A DNA stretch of 6,301 bases from Saprospiraceae bacterium (GTDB lineage Bacteria; Bacteroidota; Bacteroidia; Chitinophagales; Saprospiraceae). The notes under the pieces were generated by a model that was not told the origin of the DNA, made no database searches, and saw only the letters and a program-made list of their open reading frames with translations. The number at the start of each line of letters is the position of its first letter. The stretch's first letter is position 1. A program made the translations under genes and the position numbers. The stretch covers positions 1-6,301 of the forward strand of contig JAHDBO010000121.1 of NCBI GenBank assembly GCA_020630355.1. Reading direction: 5' to 3'. Shown piece by piece: positions 1 through 5,361 of this stretch.

Positions 1-28
1 ACCAAAATTCGGGATGACTCATGTTTTT

Positions 29-409
29 TTACAACGCTTCTAACATATAGACCTTTCTTGAATCCCCTAAATAACGAAATTCCATTTCTAGTATTTGATT
101 GACCGAATACCTTGCCCGAAGGGTTTGATTTTTATAAACGTCAATTCGCAACGAATCATCTGCAACAACTTCCCTAATCTTAAAAAGTCCTAAAGCATAG
201 TTAGCTCCCTGGTTGACTGATTCTATATGTAATTCAAATATCCGTTCATCATCCTTAAACCAAGATGTTCCTCTATTAATTTGAAACGTATAATCAGATT
301 CACCGGATTTCGATTCAACATATAAACTATGCTCAGGACTGACTCCTAAAGCACAAACACAACTTTCTAACAACAATAGAATAGAACACCAGACCAATAT
401 CTTTCTCAT
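29..409 (-). CDS. Hypothetical exported protein or lipoprotein, 126 aa
   Basis: I do not recognise the family. The N-terminus (residues 1-20) looks like a secretion signal: two basic residues (R2, K3), then a hydrophobic run from about I4 to L14, then S16-C17. L14-E15-S16-C17 is an imperfect lipobox, so C17 could be lipidated. The V18-C19-A20 ending would also suit signal peptidase I cleavage after A20. The mature part is soluble, mixed charged and polar with alternating hydrophobic residues suggestive of beta strands (for example 88-111), and has no membrane segment or catalytic motif I can name. The ATG is preceded by AGAGG only three bases away, closer than a normal ribosome binding site. 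The gene reads away from radC and ends 28 bases from the window edge, so any downstream partner is out of view. Location in the periplasm or outer membrane is inference from the signal sequence. Confidence 0.6.
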   Translation of the reverse strand: MRKILVWCSILLLLESCVCALGVSPEHSLYVESKSGESDYTFQINRGTSWFKDDERIFELHIESVNQGANYALGLFKIREVVADDSLRIDVYKNQTLRARYSVNQILEMEFRYLGDSRKVYMLEAL

Positions 410-431
410 TTACCTCTTTATTTTACTGGAA

Positions 432-448
432 TGATGCCCAAAGCATCA
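432..448 (-). repeat. Small inverted repeat before the 126-aa exported gene
   Basis: TGATGC (432-437) and GCATCA (443-448) are perfect complements around a 5-base loop, 23 bases before the ATG at 409. If the transcript starts upstream this is a small hairpin in its leader; it could equally be a protein-binding dyad. No T run follows it. Beyond it, about 466-512 is almost entirely A and T in long tracts, which is typical of curved upstream promoter DNA, but I find no clean TAnnTTTG element for this gene. Confidence 0.3.
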
Positions 449-577
449 GTATTTGGTGTGTTATTTTTCTTTTTAAAGCTTTTTTAAAAAAAATCAAAAA
501 ATTTTATGGAATCCTATTCAAGTTGCACTCTTATATATGTAGACATGTAAAAACAAGGATTGCGTTGACACATGTAA

Positions 578-592
578 TTAACCCCAAAAAAC
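578..592 (+). repeat. 15-bp shared intergenic element, copy 1
   Basis: TTAACCCCAAAAAAC occurs here and again, identically and in the same orientation, at 5066-5080. In both places it is intergenic and ACATGT lies a short way before it (570-575 here, 5054-5059 there). Flanks are otherwise different. It may be part of a leader or regulatory sequence; its role is unknown. Confidence 0.45.
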
Positions 593-623
593 GAATATTA
601 GGTTTTAGTTAGTTTTCAATTCG

Positions 624-653
624 CAAATGCCGAGTAAAAGTACTCGGCATTTG
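624..653 (+). repeat. Perfect 13-bp inverted repeat just upstream of radC
   Basis: CAAATGCCGAGTA (624-636) and TACTCGGCATTTG (641-653) are exact complements around the 4-base loop AAAG, ending 19 bases before the radC ATG. On the plus strand the right arm ends in TTTG and is followed by TATTTAA, so it could terminate a short plus-strand transcript or act as an attenuating hairpin in the radC leader, although the U run is poor. On the minus strand no T run follows. An operator dyad bound by a dimeric regulator is the other reading. The symmetry is certain; the function is not. Confidence 0.6.
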
Positions 654-672
654 TATTTAATCCCCATAAAAT

Positions 673-1374
673 ATGACCCTATATACAGAAAACAAACTCT
701 CTATCAAGTCATGGGCAGAAGAAGACCGCCCTAGAGAGAAATTGCTACAAAAAGGCAGACAATCCCTTACCAATGCCGAGTTAGTGGCTATCCTGATTGG
801 TTCTGGTTCTAGAGAAGAATCTGCCGTCGATTTATCCAAACGGATTCTACAATCTACCAAAAACAACCTGAACGAATTGGGTAAAACTTCTTTGGTAGAA
901 CTGATGAAATTCAAAGGGATAGGAGAAGCAAAAGCCATCACGATCTGTGCCGCCTTAGAACTAGGACGCCGCAGGCAAAATGCGGATATTCTAGAAAAAC
1001 CACAAATTAAAAGTAGTCATGATGCCCATCAAGTTATGGCAGCTATACTAGCAGATTTGCCGCACGAAGAGTTCTGGGTCGCCTATCTCAACCGAGCCAA
1101 CAAAGTCATTCATAGAGAACAAATCAGCTTGGGCGGAGTAGCTGGGACAGTCGTCGATGCCAAGATAATTTTCAAGAAAGCGCTGGAACAACTCGCCTCG
1201 GGCATCATATTATTCCACAATCACCCTTCTGGCAATTTGAAGCCGAGTCAAGCAGATATCAATATTACCAAAAAACTAAAAAAGGCAGGTCTAACCTTGG
1301 ACATCAATGTCCTTGACCACTTGATTATTTCCGAGAGAGGGTATTACAGTTTTGCAGATGAAGGGGTATTATAA
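673..1374 (+). CDS. radC: RadC family JAB/MPN-domain protein
   Basis: A 233-residue protein, close to the usual RadC length. Residues 1-76 form the UPF0758-type N-terminal part. Residues 77-100 (LMKFKGIGEAKA onward) are a helix-hairpin-helix, a DNA-binding element. Residues 116-233 are the JAB/MPN metalloprotease-like domain, with an acidic residue at E132/E133 and the full JAMM zinc motif H182-x-H184-x7-S192-x2-D195 within HNHPSG and following residues. All metal ligands are present. RadC was named as a DNA repair protein, but its biochemical role is unsettled in the family, so 'DNA repair' is a historical label. The ATG at 673 has no Shine-Dalgarno. Its stop codon lies inside the T tract of the dnaB terminator on the opposite strand, and it converges on dnaB. 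A hairpin-forming repeat sits just upstream and may affect expression. Confidence 0.95.
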   Translation: MTLYTENKLSIKSWAEEDRPREKLLQKGRQSLTNAELVAILIGSGSREESAVDLSKRILQSTKNNLNELGKTSLVELMKFKGIGEAKAITICAALELGRRRQNADILEKPQIKSSHDAHQVMAAILADLPHEEFWVAYLNRANKVIHREQISLGGVAGTVVDAKIIFKKALEQLASGIILFHNHPSGNLKPSQADINITKKLKKAGLTLDINVLDHLIISERGYYSFADEGVL

Positions 1375-1410
1375 AAACAAATCCCTCCTTGTACCATGGT
1401 CAAGAAGGGA
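1371..1410 (-). terminator. Intrinsic terminator of dnaB
   Basis: On the minus strand, TCCCTTCTTG (1410-1401) pairs with CAAGGAGGGA (1391-1382) around a 9-base loop and is followed by TTTGTTTTTAT (1381-1371). The stem has ten pairs with one U-G wobble in minus-strand RNA. In plus-strand RNA the same position is a C-A mismatch and no U run follows, so the structure favours dnaB over radC. It lies about 100 bases after the dnaB stop, and its T tract overlaps the radC stop codon (1372-1374). Confidence 0.75.
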
Positions 1411-1471
1411 CGAAATGTTGTTATATACTCTCGATAAATAATAACCGATTACCTGAAACGAAACAAAGCCG

Positions 1472-1515
1472 TTTTCATTTCAATTTTCATTTTCATTTCA
1501 ATTTTCATTTTCATT
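1472..1515. repeat. 18-bp tandem repeat, 2.4 copies, at the dnaB 3' end
   Basis: The unit TTTTCATTTCAATTTTCA occurs exactly at 1472-1489 and 1490-1507, with a partial third copy (TTTTCATT) at 1508-1515 that includes the first two bases of the dnaB stop codon complement (1514-1516). The unit itself is built of TTTTCA/TTTCA submotifs, so it is low-complexity and prone to copy-number change by slippage. On the minus strand it encodes repeated Met-Lys-Met-Lys-Ile-Glu in one frame. Confidence 0.85.
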
Positions 1516-3055
1516 AAAATGGAATATCATTCAGCTCATCATTCATTTTGGAAGAGCGTGTGATGATATTAGAAGCTGGCGGTAAGCTAGCATTTGCAGA
1601 AGTACCCGCATCGCCAAAAATATCGCCAAAAGCAGGGTCGTCCATGTTGGTGAATTTCGCAAACTGATCTACAAACCGCAACTTGACCGTACCCAGAGCA
1701 CCGTTACGGTGCTTGGCTATGATAATCTCACCAACGCCTTTCAAAGAGTTGCCTTCCTCATCTTCCAAAATCTGATAATATTCGGGGCGATAAATAAACG
1801 ATACAATATCCGCATCCTGCTCGATTGCGCCCGATTCCCTCAAATCTGACAATTGTGGTCGCTTCGCTCCTCCCCTTGTCTCCACCGCACGACTCAACTG
1901 CGACAGCGCGATAATTGGCACATCTAGCTCTTTCGCCAATCCTTTCAAAGCACGAGAAATCGAACTAATCTCCTGCTCTCGATTACCCCCTCTATTCGTC
2001 TCACCGCTACCACTCATCAATTGCAAATAATCAATCACAATAAACTGAATATCGTGTTGCATTTTCAACCGACGGCATTTTGCCCTCAATTCAAATACGT
2101 TCAAACCAGGCGTATCATCTATAAAAATCGGTACATCACTCATCTTCTCAATTGCCGTGTTCAACTGCTGCCACTCATATTCTTCCAACTGACCGTTCCG
2201 CAACTTAGAACCAGAAATCTCCGCTTCCAAAGAAATCAAACGTTGTACCAATTGCAACTTGGACATCTCCAAAGAGAAAATCGCTACTGGTCGCTCATAA
2301 TCCAATGCCGCATTCCTAGCCAAAGCCAGCGTGAACGCCGTCTTACCCATACCAGGACGAGCCGCTAGGATAATCAAATCCGACGATTGCCACCCTGAAG
2401 TATACCTATCCAACTCCGTGAAACCCGAAGGAATCCCCGTCAGACCATCTTGTTTTTTTGAAAGTTCCTCTAATTGCTTTTGTGCCTTACTCAACAAAGC
2501 CCCCATACTCTCGTAGCCTCGGCTTAGGTTCTTCTGTGTGATGGAGAACAAGCCTTGTTCCGCCTCATCCAGTAGTTTGAAGACATCCGTTGTGTCCTCA
2601 TAAGCATCTTTAATGATTTTGGTGGAAACAGAAATCAAATCTCTTTGAATGTGCTTCTGGGCAATGATACGGGCGTGGTATTCTATGTTGGCAGCGGAGG
2701 CAACTTTGTTGGTCAGCTCTACTAAGTAGTAAGGGCCACCAGCTTTCTCCAGCTCTCCCATCTTCTTCAATTCCTCGGTCACCGTCAACAAATCAACTGG
2801 TTGTGTTTTCTCAAACAGGCGCAGCATAGCGGCATAAATCACCTGATGGGCGTCTGAGTAAAAACTCTCTTTATTAAGAATGTCTATAATAATTGGTAGA
2901 GCATCCTTATCCAACATCAAGGCACCTAGCACCGCTTCTTCCAAAGGGCGTGCCTGTGGCTGTACTTTCCCAAAAACATAATTCGACAAGTCTTCTTCTC
3001 TCGGCTTTTTATTTTTGCGATATCCCATCAATTTCTTCGATTTCTCCTCTGCCAT
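1514..3055 (-). CDS. dnaB: Replicative DNA helicase DnaB
   Basis: A 513-residue hexameric helicase that unwinds DNA at the replication fork and recruits primase. After a charged leader (about 1-30) comes the DnaB N-terminal domain (PLEEAVLGALM at 37-47, through about 140). A linker follows, then the RecA-like motor from about 205: Walker A at 232-239 (ARPGMGKT, K238), Walker B at 338-347 with D342 (IDYLQLM), the DNA-binding and sensor stretch from Q386 (QLSRAVE) to D415, and a probable arginine finger at R450 (KHRNG). The C-terminal tail (about 475-513) is low complexity. Length is slightly above the E. coli protein and there is no intein. The ATG at 3055 has no Shine-Dalgarno. It is the second minus-strand gene after rlmD but 515 bp away, so it is probably transcribed separately, from the DnaA-box-rich region upstream. 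It ends at the tandem repeat and is followed by a strong terminator. Confidence 0.97.
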   Translation of the reverse strand: MAEEKSKKLMGYRKNKKPREEDLSNYVFGKVQPQARPLEEAVLGALMLDKDALPIIIDILNKESFYSDAHQVIYAAMLRLFEKTQPVDLLTVTEELKKMGELEKAGGPYYLVELTNKVASAANIEYHARIIAQKHIQRDLISVSTKIIKDAYEDTTDVFKLLDEAEQGLFSITQKNLSRGYESMGALLSKAQKQLEELSKKQDGLTGIPSGFTELDRYTSGWQSSDLIILAARPGMGKTAFTLALARNAALDYERPVAIFSLEMSKLQLVQRLISLEAEISGSKLRNGQLEEYEWQQLNTAIEKMSDVPIFIDDTPGLNVFELRAKCRRLKMQHDIQFIVIDYLQLMSGSGETNRGGNREQEISSISRALKGLAKELDVPIIALSQLSRAVETRGGAKRPQLSDLRESGAIEQDADIVSFIYRPEYYQILEDEEGNSLKGVGEIIIAKHRNGALGTVKLRFVDQFAKFTNMDDPAFGDIFGDAGTSANASLPPASNIITRSSKMNDELNDIPF

Positions 3056-3191
3056 GTTTTCAGTTTGAGTGGTTCAGTGTTTTTGCAGTTTAACAATTCA
3101 TCCTTGTGGGTGAAATCATACAAGTTGCTAACTGCATGGTAAAAATAAGGCTAAAATCATAGCTATTAAAATGTGCCTAGACCGAAACGTC

Positions 3192-3210
3192 TATTCCACA
3201 TTGTGAATAA
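3192..3210. promoter_or_regulatory. Facing pair of DnaA-box-like 9-mers
   Basis: TTATTCACA on the minus strand (3210-3202) fits the DnaA consensus TTWTNCACA exactly. TATTCCACA on the plus strand (3192-3200) differs at one position. They face each other across one base and form an imperfect dyad with one bulged C. They lie about 140 bp upstream of the dnaB start, so DnaA could act here on dnaB transcription, on origin function, or on neither. Confidence 0.4.
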
Positions 3211-3402
3211 CTCCGAAGCCCATTGTTCATAAATGTGTCTCCTAGAAAAAGCCAAAGCTTTTCCAAACCAATTTTCAGATTATTTTACAAAAATCGTGTA
3301 CCCAAAATAGTGAAACTCGCTCCTATCTTATCGGACAATAAGCATAAAACAAGGTTTGATTCTCTGATTTATACCCCGTTTTCGCTGATTGTGGATATTG
3401 AT

Positions 3403-3417
3403 TATGTTTTAAACATA
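3403..3417. repeat. Short palindrome abutting the 13-bp inverted repeat
   Basis: TATGTTT-T-AAACATA is a perfect 7-bp dyad around one base. It directly touches the larger inverted repeat that starts at 3418. The half TTTTAAACATA (3407-3417) is repeated at 3499-3509 in the AT-rich block. AT-rich dyads like this can arise by chance, but the tight packing with the neighbouring repeat is notable. Confidence 0.5.
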
Positions 3418-3450
3418 GTTTTCCACATTTCAACATAAAATGTGGAAAAC
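3418..3450. repeat. Perfect 13-bp inverted repeat containing two DnaA-box-like sites
   Basis: GTTTTCCACATTT (3418-3430) and AAATGTGGAAAAC (3438-3450) are exact complements around a 7-base loop, CAACATA. Each arm holds TTTTCCACA, which matches the DnaA consensus TTWTNCACA, so the two boxes face each other. The heptamer CAACATA recurs at 3453-3459. It also lies about 120 bases past the rlmD stop, but as a terminator it is unconvincing: the outer stem is A-T and no T run follows on the minus strand. Confidence 0.7.
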
Positions 3451-3570
3451 ATCAACATATTTTTATTTAAACCATGTCAAAACGTTTCTTGAAAAGTATT
3501 TTAAACATAAATTGTTTTATAAAAATACGAGAAAAGCACCTTTAAGGCAAATAAACTATTTTTTGTTTAC

Positions 3571-4980
3571 CTACTTTAGCTCTAGTAAAGCGACATTTTC
3601 AATATGGAATGTGTGTGGAAACATATCGACTGGCTGTACTTTAGTCACTTTGTATTTGTCACTAAGCAGTTCAATATCCCGTGCTTGGGTAGAAGGTTTG
3701 CAGCTCACATAAACAATACGAGGCGCTTCTAGTGCCAAGAGTAGCTCGATAGCTTTAGGATGCATACCAGCACGGGGCGGGTCGGTAATCACGAGGTCGG
3801 GCTTCCCGTGTTTTTGGCGGAAGCCTTCTCCTAAAACATCTTTTACATCGCCTGCATAAAAGACCGCATTGTCAATCCCATTCATCGACGCATTGAAATT
3901 GGCATCTTTGATGGCATCGGCAATTTCCTCTATCCCGACGACTTGCCTACAATGGTTGGCAAGGTACAAAGCAATGCTCCCCGTACCCGTATATAAATCA
4001 TATACATTCTCCGTGCCATTCAAAGCCGCAAAATCAACCACTACATCGTAGAGGTTTTTCCCTTGACTGGAGTTCGTTTGGAAGAAGGACTTCGGCCCGA
4101 TTTTATAGCGTATATCCCCCAGTTTTTCTTCTACATATCCTTTGCCGTGATAGGTGATAATATCTAGATCCAAAATGGTATCGTTCATTTTGGTATTGAT
4201 ACAATAATGCAGCGAAGTCACTTCAGGAAAAGTCGTGCGAATTTCTTCTAGGAAATCTTTGATTAAAGCATCGTCTTTTTTACCAAAAGAAAAAACCAAC
4301 ATCAGCTCGCCGATACTCGTCAAGCGTACCATGAAATTGCGCAAAAACCCTTCTTTGGCTTTTATATCGTAGAAAGGCAATTCTTTGGCTTTGAGCAATG
4401 CGCGGACCTTATTGCGAATCGTATTGGAAGGCTCTGCTTGTAAAAAGCATTTTTCCACATCTACCACTTTATCATAAGTGCCAGGTGCATGAAACCCTAG
4501 GACATCTTGACCATTGCTGATAGACTCATCACTGAGTTCTTCTTTGCTCAACCAACGCTTATTGGATGCAGAAAATTCTAATTTATTTCTATAGAAAGTG
4601 GTTTCGGGCGCTCCTAGAATCGGGTATATCGTTTCGGGCGCTACCTTCCCTATACGTACCAATGCGTTCTCTACAATACTTTGTTTGTGCCGAAGCTGCG
4701 CCTCATAGGCAATATGCTGCCACTTGCAGCCGCCACAAGCGCCAAAATGCGTACAAAAAGCCTCTACCCTATCCTTGGAGTATTCACGGAAATGAATCGC
4801 ACGACCAACATAATAAGACTTCTTCTTCTTGGTCACCAATACATCAACAACATCTCCGGGCACACCCCCATCCACAAAATAGACTTTGCCGTCTGCCGTT
4901 TTTCCAACTGCCTTGCCTTTTTCGACCACATCCACAATTGAAACCTCTTCTACGATATGTGCTTTGCGCCTACGACCCAT
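3571..4980 (-). CDS. rlmD: 23S rRNA (uracil-5-)-methyltransferase, RlmD/RumA family
   Basis: A 469-residue SAM-dependent methyltransferase of the TrmA/RumA group, which makes 5-methyluridine in 23S rRNA (U1939 in E. coli). Residues about 5-62 form the TRAM RNA-binding domain. C76, C82, C85 and C178 are placed to hold the [4Fe-4S] cluster typical of RumA. The catalytic domain has FFQTN (299-303), SAM motif I (D328, G332, G334 in VYDLYTGTGS), DPPRAG (400-405), the nucleophile C427 in SCKPST, and the general base E461 in HIENVALLE near the end. All key residues are present. The exact target cannot be read from sequence: some bacteria use a dual-specificity RlmCD, so position 747 or 1939 or both are possible. 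The ATG at 4980 has no Shine-Dalgarno and follows a TACTTTTG promoter element by 26 bases. The stop is TAG. Confidence 0.93.
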   Translation of the reverse strand: MGRRRKAHIVEEVSIVDVVEKGKAVGKTADGKVYFVDGGVPGDVVDVLVTKKKKSYYVGRAIHFREYSKDRVEAFCTHFGACGGCKWQHIAYEAQLRHKQSIVENALVRIGKVAPETIYPILGAPETTFYRNKLEFSASNKRWLSKEELSDESISNGQDVLGFHAPGTYDKVVDVEKCFLQAEPSNTIRNKVRALLKAKELPFYDIKAKEGFLRNFMVRLTSIGELMLVFSFGKKDDALIKDFLEEIRTTFPEVTSLHYCINTKMNDTILDLDIITYHGKGYVEEKLGDIRYKIGPKSFFQTNSSQGKNLYDVVVDFAALNGTENVYDLYTGTGSIALYLANHCRQVVGIEEIADAIKDANFNASMNGIDNAVFYAGDVKDVLGEGFRQKHGKPDLVITDPPRAGMHPKAIELLLALEAPRIVYVSCKPSTQARDIELLSDKYKVTKVQPVDMFPHTFHIENVALLELK

Positions 4981-5006
4981 TTTCTATTGGTATTTTAAAT
5001 GAAATG

Positions 5007-5014
5007 CAAAAGTA
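5007..5014 (-). promoter_or_regulatory. Proximal -7 promoter element of rlmD
   Basis: On the minus strand TACTTTTG (5014-5007) matches the Bacteroidota -7 consensus TAnnTTTG. It lies 26 bases before the rlmD ATG, giving a short leader of about 20 bases. A TTTG at the usual 19-21 base distance is absent; that position falls in the stem end and T run of the upstream terminator, so the -33 half is weak. Confidence 0.6.
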
Positions 5015-5025
5015 CGTTTTAATCC

Positions 5026-5062
5026 AAAAAAAGAGCACATGCCCGTAAACGGAACATGTGCT
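5026..5062 (-). terminator. Intrinsic terminator upstream of rlmD, minus strand
   Basis: On the minus strand AGCACATG (5062-5055) pairs perfectly with CATGTGCT (5041-5034). An inner CCG/CGG pair closes the loop TTTA, with a small internal bulge (TT against G). C and seven T residues (5032-5026) follow directly. This is a textbook rho-independent terminator reading toward rlmD, although no gene lies upstream on that strand. It must end either a short RNA or a longer rlmD leader. In the plus direction no T run follows. Confidence 0.75.
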
Positions 5063-5065
5063 GTG

Positions 5066-5080
5066 TTAACCCCAAAAAAC
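5066..5080 (+). repeat. 15-bp shared intergenic element, copy 2
   Basis: TTAACCCCAAAAAAC, identical to 578-592. Here it is followed by CAAAAAAC and then ATGAAAAATC, which resembles the A-rich start region of a Bacteroidota gene. The reading frame from that ATG (5089) stops after only 20 codons at 5151. Confidence 0.45.
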
Positions 5081-5105
5081 CAAAAAACATGAAAAATCTA
5101 AAGTA

Positions 5106-5137
5106 CAAAGTTAGGATTCTTGTACTAGAAACCCAAA
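5106..5137 (-). promoter_or_regulatory. Bacteroidota-type promoter, minus strand
   Basis: On the minus strand TTTG (5137-5134), 20 bases of spacer, then TAACTTTG (5113-5106). This fits the Bacteroidota consensus TTTG-N19-21-TAnnTTTG in both halves and in spacing, and it is the best promoter in the window. The predicted start is near 5100, heading toward the terminator at 5062-5026 and then rlmD. Confidence 0.6.
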
Positions 5138-5195
5138 CTTTATTTATCTAACATCACCAAAGTGATATTGTTTGTTTCCTAAAAACACCTTGATG

Positions 5196-5223
5196 CAATC
5201 TCTAAGACAATAATCAGAGATTG
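5196..5223. repeat. 8-bp inverted repeat in the spacer before the M14 gene
   Basis: CAATCTCT (5196-5203) and AGAGATTG (5216-5223) are exact complements around 12 bases. No strong T run follows in either direction. A weaker 5-bp hairpin (ATCAC/GTGAT, 5153-5166) lies nearby. The rest of the spacer up to 5361 is AT-rich. I find no exact TAnnTTTG promoter on the plus strand; GATGTTTG at 5332-5339 is one base off and 22 bases before the M14 start codon. Confidence 0.4.
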
Positions 5224-5361
5224 ATACCCGATTTATTTGTCCACTACCAAACATCCATTAACCAAAAATAGAATCGAACATCTAAATACTTCAAAGGCTT
5301 TACTATTTTTACGTTATACATTTCCTTTAAGGATGTTTGTATGTAATTTAAAACAAATAAA

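Larger units (their letters stand above)
3192..3570. other. Candidate DnaA-box cluster / origin-like region between dnaB and rlmD
   Basis: This is most of a 515-bp stretch (3056-3570) without a credible gene. It contains three exact matches to TTWTNCACA (3202-3210 minus, 3419-3427 plus, 3441-3449 minus) and two one-mismatch sites (3192-3200 plus, 3390-3398 minus). A further one-mismatch site lies just inside rlmD (3614-3622 minus). A 120-bp block at 3451-3570 has 26 G or C by hand count (about 22%) and could serve as an unwinding element. Boxes next to an AT-rich block beside a replication gene are the layout of a bacterial oriC. Against it, dnaA is not in view, and one exact box also occurs inside rlmD coding sequence (4451-4459). 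It could instead be a DnaA-regulated promoter region for dnaB. I see no clear TAnnTTTG promoter in the spacer. Confidence 0.35.
5026..5100 (-). ncRNA. Candidate short RNA or attenuated rlmD leader
   Basis: A promoter (5137-5106) and an intrinsic terminator (5062-5026) frame about 75 bases with no plausible gene on the minus strand. Transcription starting near 5100 would yield an RNA of roughly 75 bases, rich in U and G before the terminator stem, that contains the complement of the 15-bp repeat. It resembles no RNA family that I recognise. If termination is regulated, read-through would continue into rlmD, making it an attenuator. The start point is inferred from spacing to the -7 element. 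Confidence 0.35.

Noticed and set aside
565..570. TTGACA resembling a sigma-70 -35 box upstream of radC
   Set aside because: No -10 hexamer lies at a suitable distance, and Bacteroidota use TTTG / TAnnTTTG promoters instead.
657..941. 94-codon minus-strand open frame opposite radC
   Set aside because: It is a shadow of the conserved radC coding sequence and starts within it.
3223..3438. 71-codon plus-strand open frame in the dnaB-rlmD spacer
   Set aside because: It starts with TTG, has no recognisable domain, and runs across the DnaA-like boxes and palindromes, in which the coding constraint would be coincidental.
3440..3712. 90-codon plus-strand open frame
   Set aside because: It starts inside the right arm of the inverted repeat, covers the AT-rich block, and its second half is the reverse of the rlmD 3' end.
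4451..4459. Exact DnaA-box match TTTTCCACA within rlmD
   Set aside because: It encodes conserved protein sequence around C178 (VEKC), stands alone, and serves better as a reminder that single matches occur by chance.
4566..5048. 160-codon plus-strand open frame opposite rlmD
   Set aside because: It overlies the strongly conserved TRAM and iron-sulfur part of rlmD on the other strand and shows a composition expected of an antisense shadow.
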